64,000 nt of DNA from Eucommia ulmoides (GCA_016647705.1 CM028338.1:23023577-23087576); one strand, 5' to 3'. Counted from the first letter of the stretch, positions 1-12,500 are shown. Numbers and translations: made by a program. The notes: generated by a model not told the origin, from the sequence alone.

Positions 1-905
1 GGATAAATATGTCAAATTTGTCTCGGCTGGTCTTCTTGATTACTTGCTTCAATTTTTAGTATATATGATTGTGTTGCAAGTACATACTCAGGGTCACCAA
101 ATTAAGCCATATTCAGGGTCACCAAATTAAGCCAACAATCAAAAGCATGGACCTTACAATTAGAATTTACACAAATGGAGGAGCATGTGGTACAAAATCA
201 TCTAAAGAGAGCTTGTATATATACAATTATAGATAGAAATATCTATAGGTATGCCAGTGAGGAAAAGTAATTTGGTTCTAGTGGAACCGTGGAAGGTGAC
301 ATAACCATAGGAGGAAGATAATGAAGATCAACTTAAGGGGATTTTAATGGGGGGAACCGAAAAAAAAAAAAAAAACACGAGTGAAATCTCCCTATTAAAA
401 TAACCTTGGTTTAAACTCTTGGTTTTAGGTAAAAACTCTCCTTACATTTATGTTTCATGTCATATTTTTAAATCAAATTTACATTAAATATTTCTTGAAA
501 GAAAGTAGAGGGGGTTTTGAAACAAGAAAAAAGGGCACACAGAGATTTTTTTTAGGAGGGTTTATGCTTAGGCTCGTCTGAAAAGGTAGAGGATGCAATT
601 TACCCATAACTTAATCACATCTAATTGAACAAAGGAAATTACCTTGGATTGAAATTATTTGCATGGAAGGATTCATGACCTCAACCCCACTTTGATGGGA
701 CAATGCATTGTCCTTATCCTGGGTGTAGTCTGAAATTTAATCTTGTACAATTAAAAATTTTATTTTCAGTTTTCAAAGAACAATTACAGTCAGTATATGA
801 ATGAGACATCCTAGACCAGTACTTGAATCAATTATATATTTATTAAAATTCAATCTGTTATAAACATTTCTCGGAGAATTGAATGATGAAATATTTGTGT
901 TTCAG
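1..905 (+). other. HDA8-type gene, 3'-most intron (partial)
   Basis: No exon of the gene could be read in these bases, and the acceptor of the following exon is at 901-905 (TTCAG after a T-rich tract). I therefore read the stretch as intron, with the preceding exons left of the window. It is AT-rich and holds short low-complexity runs, such as poly-A at 361-375. No element termini or coding similarity were seen. Confidence 0.55.
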
Positions 906-1208
906 TTTGATCCAAACGGAAGGCAGTGTCTGACAATGGAGGGTTATCGGCAGATTGGGCAAATAGTCCGTAGCCTGGCTGATGAACATAGTGACGGACA
1001 TCTGCTCGTTGTCCAAGAAGGTGGATATCATGTTACATATTCCGCGTATTGTCTCCATGCAATTCTTGAAGGCGTGCTCAAACTTCCAATTGCTCTACTA
1101 CCTGATCCCATTGCTTATTACCCTGAAGCTGAGGCCTTTTCTGTTACAATTATTGACTCTATCAAAGCTTTCCATAAAGATGCCGTACCCTTTTTAAAAG
1201 GGGTTTAA
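906..1208 (+). CDS. HDA8: Histone deacetylase, HDA8 type, last exon
   Basis: This is the C-terminal 100 residues of a zinc-dependent histone deacetylase of the plant HDA8 group, which removes acetyl groups from lysines of histones or other proteins. The reading opens with FDPNGRQCLTMEGYR, the conserved block near the end of the deacetylase fold. EGGYH follows, containing the active-site tyrosine region, then HAILEGVL and DPIAYYPEAEA, and the protein ends KGV followed by TAA at 1206-1208. The exon start is placed after TTTGTGTTTCAG; a methionine at 879 is intronic and not the start. The frame is intact with no stops, unlike everything else in the window, so the gene is probably functional. The catalytic Asp/His motifs lie in exons outside the window. 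HDA8 rather than another HDAC is judged from the DPNGRQ...GYHVTY...DPIAYYPE pattern. Confidence 0.88.
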   Translation, partial: FDPNGRQCLTMEGYRQIGQIVRSLADEHSDGHLLVVQEGGYHVTYSAYCLHAILEGVLKLPIALLPDPIAYYPEAEAFSVTIIDSIKAFHKDAVPFLKGV

Positions 1209-1350
1209 TTAGGGGCTTTCTTCTCCAAAGTTGGCGCCACTTTTTTTATATAAGTTTTTTTAAGGTTCGCAAAAGTAGGAAGCAATCCAGGGCTCCGTCT
1301 GCTCTATATGCTTTTAGCAGTCTATTGAGCCTAGAAAACAAGATATGCAT
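1209..1350 (+). other. 3' flank of HDA8-type gene, probable 3' UTR
   Basis: This is the 142 bases between the stop codon and the first base of the Copia-1 LTR. It is T-rich at first (TTTTTTTATATAAG) and has no clean AATAAA. The retroelement begins so close that part of the transcript end may lie in the LTR. Confidence 0.4.
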
Positions 1351-1500
1351 TGTTAGAGGGTATCATTTATGTATTATTTAGGATTTTCAGTATTATTTAA
1401 GGTTTCTATATTGTTTTCTAATTTTTATTATAAATAGGTGGAAAAATTAACACAATTGTTGAACCATCTCACTCTTTCCTATCTTGTTTCCACTTTAACA
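1351..1500 (+). repeat. Copia-1 5' LTR
   Basis: A 150-base LTR that begins TGTTAG and ends TTTAACA, followed at once by a PBS. A TATA-like TATAAATAG lies at 1430-1438. The short length fits many plant Ty1/Copia elements. No second copy was found in the window, because the 3' end of the element is missing beyond 27790. Confidence 0.75.
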
Positions 1501-1512
1501 TGGTATCAAAAG
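1501..1512 (+). other. Copia-1 primer binding site (tRNA-Met type)
   Basis: TGGTATCAAAAG directly follows the LTR. The usual plant Copia PBS, complementary to initiator tRNA-Met, is TGGTATCAGAGC, so two bases differ. Confidence 0.75.
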
Positions 1513-2190
1513 TAAGTTATGAGAATACTAATCCCATAAGTCTATTAAACCATTAATTTTAATTTTTCCCCTATTTTTTTTTTCTCTCCCCCCATCAATA
1601 CAAAAAGGAAAAGAAAAAAAAAAAACCTTGAAAACCTAGCCACCGCCGTCCCAACACCTAGATCCTTGCCAATTATGGCGTCGCCACAGTTCAGGACACC
1701 TCTACTCGTTGCCGCTGCTGTTCCAGGTAGACATTGCTGATTAACCCTTTATTGTTGTCGTTCATCCCTTCGTAACCGTCACGTTGTCTTGTTTCATCAC
1801 CAGATCCTACCGCAGCTACTTTCAACAACTTCACGGTTTCATTATAGTCGCCGTCAATCCTTGATCCTTGATCCCTGCCATCATTTGTCTAACCAAGCTC
1901 CAGTCGCCTTCGCTGCCTTGGTAGTCCTTTGTCGCTAATTGCGCGTTTTCCAACCTCCTTTGTGGCTTGGTCTCCTTTTTTCCCTTCTTGTTTCCTTCCT
2001 TGTTTCACTATATTTAAAAAAAAAAGGGAAAAAAAATTGTTCAATGTCTTAAAATTTGATCTTAGCCTTTATTTAGCACTTGTTTTATTAATTTATTGTA
2101 TGGGGTCCTTGTTTGTTCGTTTTTCTTACATGTTCACTTAAGTTAATTGTTGCATTAGTGCATATTGTCTCAACTGTTTAGTAGTTCACA
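1513..2190 (+). other. Copia-1 untranslated leader
   Basis: Pyrimidine-rich leader between PBS and gag, with C/T-rich stretches around 1570-1720 and 1960-2010. Open frames here (for example 1929-2141) match no gag motif and are not called. Confidence 0.5.
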
Positions 2191-4140
2191 ATGTCGACTT
2201 TGTCACCACAATTGTTTGCTACTCGTAAGTTGAATGAGACCAATTACTTACAATGGTGCAAAGTTGTACAAGTTGCCATTACCGATCAAGGGAAACTAGG
2301 TGGTCGAAGAAGTTGTAGTAATGGCTTTCAAGGTGACAGAGGTGGCTATTATTGTGGTCAACATTGTTAGTGCTTATTTTGTGGCAAGAAAAATCATACC
2401 CAAAAAACTTGTTGGTACCTAGTTGGTCGTTCTCCGAAAATGCTCATGTGACAACTTTTAATCAAGTCACTCCCGCTCCATTATCCGACTCTTCAACTAC
2501 TAAGGTAATTTCTGATGACGCGTATGCTCAATTCATCCCGTTTAAGGCATCCCAACAGTCCTCTACCTTCAGTACTTCTTTAACTCAATGAGGTAACCCT
2601 ACTGCATGTCTTTCCTTTTGTCTTTCCACTTTTACACCATAGGTTATAGATTCCGCTGCCACTACCCACATGTTAGGTATTTGTTCTTTTTGTTTAAGCA
2701 TATTCAGTCATCTCCCTCACTGTCCCATGTTATTGTTATTGATGGTTCCACCGTCCGTATTCATGGAATCGACATCGTGGAACTCTCATCCTCTTACTCT
2801 TTATCCTTCGTCTCGTATATTTTCTATTTTTCTTTTAATTTGATGTTAGTCAGTAAACTTACTCAACAACTTAACTGTTCTATTTCTTTCTTTCCTGATT
2901 ATGTCATTATCTAAGATTTGAGACCATAGAAGATGATTGGCGTATGACATGAAAAAATGGCCTTTATTACTTTGACGATACCGACGAGATATCTGTTATC
3001 CCATCCACTGCTTGTCTTGCTGTTGCATCTGCCTACCAAATTCATTGTCACCTAGGTCATCCATGTCTTGCCAATCTCAAGGTACTTGGTTCTAGTTTAT
3101 GTTATTTGTCTTCCTTAGATTGTGTCTTGTTAGGTGGGAAAGTATCATCATACTTTATTTGTTTCTCCATATTAGTTTCAAGTATCGAGTCTTTTTAGTT
3201 TAGTTCATTTTGACGTTTGGGGCCCTTCTCATATTTCCTCTACATTAGACTTTCATTATTTCGTCATGTTTGTGGATGACTTTTCTTGGGTGACATGGAT
3301 TTATTTAATGAAAGATCGTCCCGTGCGTATATTTCCGTAGTGATAATACTCGAAAATATTTTTCTCAACCTTTTACGTCCTTCATGTCACAGATTGGTAT
3401 AATGCATCAGTCTTATTGTCCTCACACACCACAACAAAATGGAGTCGCTGAGCGAAAGAATCGACATCTCCAAGAAGTGGCTCGAACTCTGATGTTTGAG
3501 ATGAATGTTCCCAAATACTTTTAGGCCGATGCAATTCTTACAAATTGCTTTTTGATCAACAGGATGCCATCTTCTACCATGAATGGCAAGGTGCCTTAAT
3601 CTATTCTTTTTTTCCGATCACATTGGTTTTCTTTACTTTCCCGTATCTTTGGATGTGTTTGTTTTGTCTATCAGTTTGACTCTCGATAATGATAAGATAG
3701 ATCCCCGTGCCATAAAATGTGTCTTTTTTTTTTTTGGTTATTCTCACACACAAAAGGGCTATTGAAGTTATAGGCCTTTTTTACTCGCTCTTTCATCTAT
3801 GCAGATGTCACCTTCTTTGAGTCGACCTCCAATTTTTCTGTGTCCTACTCACTGGACGATCTAAATATTACACTTCTTGTGCTAAGTTTTTCCACCCCTA
3901 CTTCATCTCCATCTGCTTCCGCATCTGTCACATAAAGTTGTGCAGAACCTCCTTTATAGGTATACTCTCGTACCAGAAGATAACTTCCACCATTATGCCC
4001 ATCGTCCCTGCGTCCTTATACATCCTTCCCTAGTGCATCCATCATCTTCTGATTTGGACATGCCTATTGTTGTACGAAAGGGTAAACGTTCATGTACTGA
4101 TCATCTTATTTCTAATTTCGTCTCATATGCACACCTATCC
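2191..4140 (+). pseudogene. Copia-1 gag-protease-integrase, left half, decayed
   Basis: Ty1/Copia polyprotein remains in several frames. Gag starts at ATG 2191 (LNETNYLQW), then jumps directly to a basic G/R-rich stretch, so most of gag is deleted. A CX2CX4HX4C zinc knuckle is at 2371-2412, and the protease motif DSAATTHM is at 2649. The GAG-pre-integrase signature HCHLGHP is near 3041. The integrase core has FDVWGP (about 3204), FVDDFSWVTW and HTPQQNGVAERKN (about 3425-3465). The linker before reverse transcriptase, NFVSYAHLS, is cut at 4140 by another element. The order gag-PR-INT-RT marks Copia. Stops and frameshifts are frequent. I could not fix the lineage. Confidence 0.85.
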
Positions 4141-5442
4141 TGATGTACCCTGGATTTTGATAGCGGAAGAAATAGAGAATCGGGAAGATGATGAAAAAAG
4201 TTTCACCCTTTCCTCTCTAAGTCATCCAAATCCGTTCATTTTGAAAATATTTTTTCAAGGGTTTTTATAGGCGTCAGTTTTGAAAAATTTCTTGTGCCAA
4301 GATTTTTGCTAAAAACGGAGTCGCCACCTAGTATAGGGTTAAATGGTGTGTTAGGTCACCGAGATTTTGAAAATTCATTTTTTCTTTTAAAATGACCCAT
4401 GTTTTGACTTCCAAAGTTCTGTGTACCAAAGATATTCTTTAAGTTCGTGAGTCGGTTATGCTTGGTGAATGTTTTACGCACCACAAGACACCTGTCTGTA
4501 AATGGTATCTTAGTCTAAATAAATATTCACTGTTAAACATATCCAAGCAGATTTATTTGATTTACTTAAGCAAAAATAATTCCATTTTTAAAGTTTTTCC
4601 CCTTTTTATGGTATTTTCTCATGATGTAATGATAAGTAAGTATATACTACAGTTAATATTAGTCAGCGACACCCAATAATAACTTATAAATATATATAGA
4701 AATGTAAATATGCAAGCTATACTAAATGAAATGCAAACTAAGACTAATTTTTTTAGATATGCAACCGAACCCGCCCGTGGGTTGCCTATGTATCTCGAAT
4801 GAGAATCAGGTCTTTACATAGTTCATTCTGGTTAAGGTAAAAATCGATTTTTATTGTTTAAGGTGGTTGAACCTGTATCGTGGGCTGCCTACGTACTTTT
4901 GGTGGTTACCAATAATCAGGTTAGATATAGTTCATCTTGTTTAAGTTGAAAGCTGGGTTCATTTTAGTTAAAGACTGTTTTGGTTTTAGTTATAAAACTG
5001 GTTTGTTTTAGTTAATTTTAGCTGTGAAAAACCTGAATCACAACCTTAGTTAGTTATTATTAACAATTAGTTAGTTATTAACAACCTTAATTATGTTTAT
5101 TATTAATCATTTTTAGGCTGTGAAAAACCTGAATCACAACCTTAATTATGTTTATTATTAATCAGTTTTAAGTTGTGAACAACCTGAATCACAACATAAT
5201 ATGTACATAACACTCTTTGATTTTGTCAAGAACATCTTAAACGAGCTCTTTTGTTTTGGTTAGTTAGTGTTAGTGTGTGAGTTTTTAGTCAAAGAATGAA
5301 AAGAAATACCATATATTTATGCCAGTCCTACTCGTAACTAAGATAAACGGGAAGGTTTATGAAAAAGAATCACACATATCCCCGAAGGAATAGGGGCCCT
5401 CCCTTTATCCCGAGTTCTTAGCCACAAGGATCTGTCAGTGTA

Positions 5443-5479
<37 letters not shown>

Positions 5480-6018
5480 TGCCAATCCACAAGCCAACCT
5501 GGCTGTGATCTTGACGTTTAGCAGAAAGTAAATCCGATTATTGGTAGTTATAGTTAATATTAACAGTTAGTAAAGAGTCGGTGTAAAGTTCTTGAGAGAA
5601 TCGTAGAGAGTATGTACAACTCATAGTGTGATTGAAGTTTTGTTTGAATCCTCACATGTTCATAACATATTCTCGGATGATTTGAGTCCTCACATGTTCT
5701 TAACATGTTCTTGGACGTTCTTGAGATGCTTGGAACGATTTTGTATGATTTGACCATAGTTTGGTTGTCATAATAAAAAAATAAGTATTTGTTTGACTAT
5801 TATGACAAAATCAAGTGTTTGTTTGGTTGTTTATGAGTTTTATGTGTTATGTACATAAAATTCAAGTGTGTTAATTATATGGTTATGCTATGTACAAGAA
5901 ACATACACAAGTTTAAATCAAGATCAAATGTTTTTTATTTATTTTTTATTTTTTTTTTTTAAGAAACATAACTATTTAGGGGATGTGGTCTTCCATAAAT
6001 GATTACCTCATTTTCTTT
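4141..6018 (-). repeat. T1 3' LTR, truncated
   Basis: About 1.88 kb of the 2.6 kb LTR, aligned by eye with 6024-7017 plus 18489-19240, and with the reverse complement of 61294-63879. Landmarks are GATTTTGATAGCGGAAGAA near the left end, repeated GGTTGCCTAC/GGCTGCCTAC units at 4770-4930, CCTGAATCACAACCTTA repeats at 5010-5200, and an (AT)n run at about 5444-5476. The U3 part with the promoter is missing. Confidence 0.7.
5444..5476. repeat. (AT)n microsatellite
   Basis: A perfect run of alternating T and A inside the T1 3' LTR. The same place in T3 (about 62619-62640) has only a short TATA/CA-rich stretch, so the run expanded locally. Confidence 0.9.
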
Positions 6019-7017
6019 CACTCACCCCCGGATTTCGATAGCGGAAGAAGTAGAGAATCAGGAAGAGGATGAATTTCTTTTTTATCCATTCCCCTTCAAG
6101 TTGTCCAAATTCGTTCATTTTGAAAATGATTTTTCAAGAGCCTTTCTAGGCGGCGGTTTTGAAAAACTTCTTGGGTAAAGATTTTTGTTAAAAACGGAGT
6201 TGCCACCTAATATAGGGTTAAATGGTGTGCTAGGACACTGGGATTTTGGAAATTCATTTTTCCTTTCCTAAATGGCCCATATTTTGACTTCCATATGTCT
6301 ATGTATTAGAGACATTCTTTAAGTTTGGGAGTCGGTTACACTCGGTGAAGGTGTTAGACACCCCAAGACACCCATCCGAAGATGGTACCTCAGTCTAAAT
6401 AGATATTCATTATTAAACACTATGCAAGCAGTTTTCTTTGATTCACTTAAACTAGAATAATACCCATTTTTTAAGTTTTTGTTCATTTTATGTATTTTTG
6501 ACATGATTTAATGGAAAGCAGGTAAATACTACAACTACTACTAGTCAGCGACACCTAGTGACAATTTATATACAAACATATATGCGAATATGCAAGCTAT
6601 ACTAAATGAAATGTAAATCTAAGACTAAGTTGTTTGGATATTTGACTCAACCCGCACATGGGTTGCCTACGTATCTTGAATGAGAATCAAGTCATCACGT
6701 AGTTCATTATTGTTACGGTAAAGGGTATGGTTTATTATTAGAGGTGTGACTGAACCCTTATGGGTTGCCTACGTACTTTGGGTGGTTACCAAAGATTAGG
6801 TCAGATGTAGTTCATCTTTGTCTCGTTTGAAAATTGGATTCATTATTAGAGGTTTGACCGAACCTTTATGGGCTGTCTACGTACTTTAAGTGGTTACCAA
6901 AGATCAGGTTGGATGTAGTTTAGTCTTGTTATGTTTGAAAAACTTGGTTGGTTTTGGTTAAAGCTGAGTTAGTTTTAGTTTGTTTTGGTTGATTATTAGT
7001 AAGTTTTGGTTGTGAAT
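6019..7017 (-). repeat. T1 5' LTR, segment 1
   Basis: This restarts the LTR from its 3' terminal side (CCCCCGGATTTCGATAGCGG) and repeats the order seen from 4141. It stops at TTGTGAAT, where Athila-A is inserted. The 5-base duplication is TGAAT (7013-7017) against TGAAC (18489-18493). Confidence 0.7.
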
Positions 7018-8552
7018 TGTTGTGGTACATAATTTGTTGTTCTATCTTGTTTTAAAATTACTTGCAAGCGTACAAATCAATTGTAATCCAGATTGAAGGA
7101 AGTGAGGTCGATCCCACGAGGATTGGTTATAAGGAAACTTAATCTATCCAATTTAATTTAATTATAATCTAGTCCAAGATGATGTTGATTTTGTGATTAA
7201 GAAATAGAAAATTAGATAAACATTGAAATGACTAATATAGTTTGATTGAAGATGGAAAAATACTAAAATTTTAGAATCCACCGATATATAATTAATTAGT
7301 TCTTATTTTTGTGTTGACTCTAAATTTTTAGTGATAGTTTTAGATCTGGATCATACTACCTTCTTAAGATTTTAGAAATCAAGCCTGATGTAAATCTCAA
7401 GTTGGTTTTTATTTGTATTGAAAATATAATTTATTAAGCATTATACGTATACAAATTAATAGAAAACATATAATCAAAAGATATTATTTATTTTACAATA
7501 CAAATCTAATCAATTAAATAATTCATAACAATCAATAATACATGGTATTAAAGATGAAATCATTTATTTAATTAAAGCAAAACCATAAACATTAATTACA
7601 AATTATTTGGAATCAACACAATATAAAAGCTTAATTAATTACATATGGTTTCATCCTTAATCTTAGGAAAAGAAAATTAGAAACTCATAATAAAAGAAAA
7701 CAAACCCTTATTATTGAAGATTGACATCCTCCCAAGATGAAATTTCTAGTAAACACTATATATCTCTTTGCTCCCAACCCCAATTTATATTTATAGGCAA
7801 ACTAAAGAGTCTTAGGGGGGTAAAATAGACAAAATCCGGAGCAAGTGGGATTGGAATGTTATTTTAAACAATTGTCAAAACTTTAAGGGGGTAGAAATGT
7901 AAAATGAGCAAAATATCAGGGGTGGCTATTGACATCAGCCACCAATTGCCTTAAAAAATTCGGAAGCCGAGCCGCGGCTCGTCTCGTCTCACTGTAGCAC
8001 CTCGGATGAGCAGCCTGTTGCCGTCTTTTTTCGGCTTTCTGTTTGGCTTGTCGTAGTTTACTCGTTTTTATCCAATTCACTCCAAATCAATGCCATTTTG
8101 TTCGCTTTTCAAAAACCTACAAAATCAAATAAAATAAATCAATTTTTGATATATTTAAGAGATCAAACAATTCATTCTGGTTTATTTGGTTTTTGTTTGA
8201 CTTTTGTTCGGATTGGCGTGGTTTACTCGTTTTTAATCCGATTTGCCCCAACTTAAAACCATTTGTTATACTTTCAAAAAACAACAAAACAATATAAAAT
8301 GAATCGATTTTTGATATTGTTAAGGGATCAAACAATTCGTTTAGGTATCTTTAGTTTTGCTCGGTTTTTGTTTGGCTTTCCGTAGTTTATTCGTTTTAAC
8401 TCAGATTTGCCCCATCTTAACGCCGTTTTGATCCATTTTCATAAACAAATAGAAAGAACAAAAATAAATCTACTTATAATTATTTACACTATTCAAATGA
8501 TTAATAAACCTAAACTTAAAGGTATAAAATCGCACAAAATGAAGTGCGATCA
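7018..8552 (-). repeat. Athila-A 3' LTR
   Basis: Starts TGTTGTGGTAC and ends GTGCGATCA, and is nearly collinear with 16947-18488. The minus-strand TATA stretch is at 7783-7796. The perfect 14-base palindrome CGAGCCGCGGCTCG lies upstream of it at 7968-7981. Confidence 0.88.
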
Positions 8553-8590
8553 CACCCCCAAACCTTACTTTTGCTAGTCCTCGAGCAAAA
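8553..8590 (-). promoter_or_regulatory. Athila-A polypurine tract and PPT-side hairpin
   Basis: On the minus strand the LTR is preceded by GGTTTGGGGGTG, the purine tract that primes plus-strand DNA synthesis. Next to it, 8569-8590 forms a 7-bp stem (TTTTGCT/AGCAAAA) with an 8-base loop CGAGGACT in sense. The same hairpin occurs beside the PPT of all NA elements in the window that retain this part. Confidence 0.6.
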
Positions 8591-9839
8591 CTAGTATTAT
8601 AATTAAATGAAAAAGCCATTTTCGTAGGGAACATGATTGTATTTAACGTATGCAACAAGCCTTTAAACCCCTAGGTTACCCCCAGCGAACGAGTATGGTC
8701 TCGTGAGGGTTTACAGAGATGCTACCCACAAACTTCCAAAAATTCCCAATTGTGAAAATTATTATTTTTATTATATATATTATTTTATTTTATTTTTATT
8801 TTTTATTTTTTTAAATCACAAAATGTTTATCAATTTCGTCCAGTGCTAACATAATAAGTTGAGATCATAGAAGAGTTACTGAAATAATTATCAATTTCAT
8901 AGCAAGTGATTTTTAACAATATCTATTTTTGTACCCACAGCATACATCCAACTTTCTTTTATAATGAATTTAGTGCAAGTAACTAGTCAACTAATTTTAA
9001 ACAATCAAAAAACGTTTTCCTTGAAATAAAAATATATTTTTGAATATCTATTTTTTTTTTTAAATATATACAAATAAACATTTTTCTTTGAATAAATGAC
9101 TTGTGTAATGCTAACCCCACTGTGCTTTATAAGATATCCATGTAGCGACCGTTGAACCAATGATCCCAAACCAGTTGGCTCGAGGCATCAGGTATTAAGA
9201 AAACTCGAACAACTTAGGCTTCAAAGTTAACGAGCCATTTATTGTCTTAACAATTTGCTCATCTCTTTTGACGTGAACACTCAAAGCTTACTGAGGCAAG
9301 AGTCCCGGTTACTTAGCGGAAGTTCATCATTAAGAAATAAAATTTTTATTATTAACAAAAACTTTTTACATACATTTTTTTTATATTTAAACTCCAGGGA
9401 TAAGTTATTATCATGCCAAAATTTAGCAAATCAGCTTATAGACTAAATTTAAAATAAAAGAAAGTTAGTATTTATGTAAGACTCGAAAAAAAATGAAATA
9501 TTTTTTAAAAATTAGTTCTATGCTCCAAAAATTATTTAGCAAACTCAAGTTTTTATTTAATCTATATGCTATCATAGGATGGTTTGATAAAATTAAGTGC
9601 AAAATAAAAAAAAAATAACTGAAGGAATACAAGTGTTTACAATCATTTACCCCCCAAATCTAAATCTCGTATTGTCCTCAATGAGAAAAGTATGAATTTA
9701 ATTGGCAAGAAAAGATACTACCTGGTGTAACTGAACTGTACGGTCTGAATGTTTGTTCCTGTCTGCAACAACAGTGGGTTGTTTTCCACTTAGCGCTAAG
9801 TTTAACGTCTTCAACTAGACATTTCTATCAAGAGAAGGA
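8591..9839 (-). other. Athila-A 3' non-coding region
   Basis: AT-rich stretch between integrase and PPT, where some Athila elements carry an env-like ORF. I see no such ORF: the only open frame (9255-9446, plus) has no recognisable motif. Confidence 0.5.
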
Positions 9840-10900
9840 TTAATCTTGATAAATGAGATCTTTGAGGACTGTTTCCTTTACTTCTGGAGTTTGTAATTCC
9901 AAAAATGGTTTTAACCTTTGGCCATTAACTTTGAAAACATCACTATCTTTTGGATTTTCAATTTTGACAGCTCCGTGGGGAAAAACAGTTCGAACGACAT
10001 ATGGACCAGACCATCGAGAGCGTAACTTTCCAGGGAATAGATTTAAACGAGAATTGTACAGAAGGATCTTCTGACCTGAAAAAAAAGTTTTTCTCAGAAT
10101 ATTTTTTTCATGATTTTTTTTTCTTTGATCCTTATATCGTTTTCCCCAATTATATGCATCATTCAAAATTTCCTCTAACTCATTTAATTAGAGTTTCCCC
10201 TGAATACCTACATGGTTTAGAGAAAAAAATAATTGTTTGATAGCCTAATATGCTCTATGCTCTAACTCAACAGGTAAGTGACATGCTTTTCTGTAAACAA
10301 GTCGGTAAGGAGACATTCTAATGGGGATTTTAAAAGCAGTTCGGTAAGCCCACAATGCATCAGATAGTTTTAAAGACCAATCTTTTCTTGTAGGGTTAAC
10401 TGTTTTTTCAAGAATTTGCTTAATTTTCTTATTTGAATTTTCTACTTGACCACTTGTTTAAGGATGATAGGGAGTAGCAACTTTGAGAGTTATGCCATAT
10501 TTCTTCACTAACGTTTCGAAATGACTGTTACAAAAATGTTTTCCCCCCCATCACTAATGATAGCACGTGGTATACCAAATTTGGAAAAAGTGTTTTCTTT
10601 TAAAAATTTCAGCACAATCTTATGATCATTCACCTTACAAGAAATGACTTCGAGCCACTTTGACACATAGTCCACAACTTGTACAGGTTACCAAAAGAGT
10701 TAGGAAATGGACCCATGAAATCAATACCCCAAACATCAAATAACTCAACAATAAGAATTGGGTTTAAGGGCATCATATTCCTATGAGAAATGCTTCCTAA
10801 TCTTTGACATCGGTCACAGGAATGACCATACGCATAAGTGTCTTTGAAAAGAGTGGGCCAATAAAATCCGTATTGCAAAATTTTTGCAGCAATTTTCTTT
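9840..10900 (-). pseudogene. Athila-A integrase region
   Basis: Minus-strand reading of the integrase domain that inserts the cDNA. The zinc-binding CDRCQ and the core start FDVWGIDFMGPFP lie in 10630-10878. The C-terminal part in 9840-10166 has SRLNLFPGKLRSRWSGPY and KVNGQRLKPF, the usual Athila end. The core between them is broken by frameshifts and stops (about 10170-10630). No active protein is expected. Confidence 0.82.
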
Positions 10901-11169
10901 GAGGAAAAATGACCTTCACATGCGTGATCATGGCAAAATGAAATGACACTTTGCTATTTGCTCTTAGGAATACATCTCCGAATGATTTGGTCATGGAAAT
11001 ATTTGAACATATATGGATCATCCCAAAAGAATTTCTTTACCTCAGTTAAAAATTTAGTTTTATTTTGCCGACTCCAATGATTAGACATATGACCAGTGAC
11101 AAGTTAATTGACTAAATCCGCAAACCAAGGTAATTGGGATAAAGACATGAGTTGTTCATCAGGAAAGGT

Positions 11170-12500
11170 TTATTTGATGGACAAATTTTCATCATCAGAC
11201 TCTACTATCAACCTAGACAAGTGATCAACAACAATATTTTCAGATCCTTTATTATCACGAATTTCTAAATCAAATTCTTGCAACAACAAAATCCACCCAA
11301 TCAAACGAGATTTAGAATCCTTCTTGGAAAGAAGGTATTTTAATATAGCATGATCAGAATAAACAATGATTTTAGAACCAATCAAGTAGGATCGAAACTT
11401 GTCTAGAGAAAACACAACAGTAAACAATTCTTTTTCAGTTATGGAGTAATTTAGTTGTGCATCAATGAGAGTTTTACTGGTATAATAGATTACATGTGGT
11501 AACCTATTCACACATTGGCTCAGAACAACACCTATATCATAATTAGATGCATCACACATGATTTCAAAAAGGAGGTTCCAATCGGGAGGTCGAATGATCG
11601 GAGTAGAGGTCAACAAGTGTTTCAGTTTCTTAAATGCTTGAAAACATGAATCATCGAAGACAAAAGGAGTTTGTTTTGCAAGCACACTACACAAAGGTCG
11701 AGAAACCTTACTAAAATCTTTGATGAACCTACAATAAAAGCCAGCATGACCTAAAAATGACCGAATTTCTTTCACTGTTCGTATAGGTGGAAGATTAGAA
11801 ATTAAGTCAACTTTTGCCTTATCAGCCTCAATTCCATTTTTTGAAATAACATGACCTAGAACAATCCCTTTCTTAACCATGAAATGACATTTTTCCCAGT
11901 TTAATACAAGATTTTTCTCTATGTATCTAACCAACACTAATTTCAAATAGTGCAGACACTCATTAAAACTAGACCCAAATACCGAAAAATCATCCATGAA
12001 AATTTTGAGAAAACGCTCTACCATATCAGAGAAACTACTCATCATGCAACGTTGAAAAATACCTGGAGCATTATATAAGCCAAATGGCATACGTCGGTAG
12101 GCGAAGGTTCCAAACGGATAGGTGAAAGTGGTTTTTTCTTGATTTTCTGGGGCAATCGAAATTTAGTTATAAATGGAGTAACCATCAAGAAAACAGTAAT
12201 AGAAATGACCTGCCAATCTCTCAATCATTTGATCAATGAAAGGAAGTGGAAAGTGATATTTTCTGGTGACAGCATTCAGTTTTCTGTAGTCAATACAAAC
12301 ACGCCACCCAGTTTGACTCGGTTAGGAATTAATTTACTTTCATCATTTTTTGCTACAGTTATCCCAGATTTCTTAGGAACCACTTGAACAGGGCTGACCC
12401 ACTCACTATCAGAAATAGGGTAAATTATACCTACATCTAAAAGTTTAATCACTTCAGCTCTAACAACTTCTTTCATGTTTGGATTTAAACATCTTTAGAA
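11170..12500 (-). pseudogene. Athila-A reverse transcriptase and RNase H
   Basis: The 306-residue open reading 11170-12090 covers the RT palm from [16 protein letters not shown] through the catalytic FMDDFSVFG. It continues with the thumb ([17 protein letters not shown]) and RNase H ([34 protein letters not shown]). The RT N-terminus (KLLDVGIIYPISDSEWVSPVQ) is at 12276-12476 in another register, with a stop/frameshift near 12100-12270. The catalytic Asp pair is kept. Upstream coding continues to about 12720, where solo LTR NA-B1 interrupts. Confidence 0.87.

Noticed and set aside
879-905. Methionine start of a 109-codon reading in front of the HDA8 exon
   Set aside because: The first nine residues come from the intron end; TTTGTGTTTCAG is a splice acceptor and homology starts right after it.
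1640-1930. C/G-richer stretch as an exon of a host gene
   Set aside because: It lies between the Copia-1 PBS and gag, has stops in all frames and matches no protein motif I know.
2606-2914. 102-codon plus-strand reading
   Set aside because: Wrong frame of the Copia-1 protease region; DSAATTHM is read in another frame at 2649.
7921-8552. Possible env-like ORF at the Athila-A 3' side
   Set aside because: The frame 8117-8335 lies in the LTR, and 8591-9839 shows no signal peptide or membrane-spanning reading.
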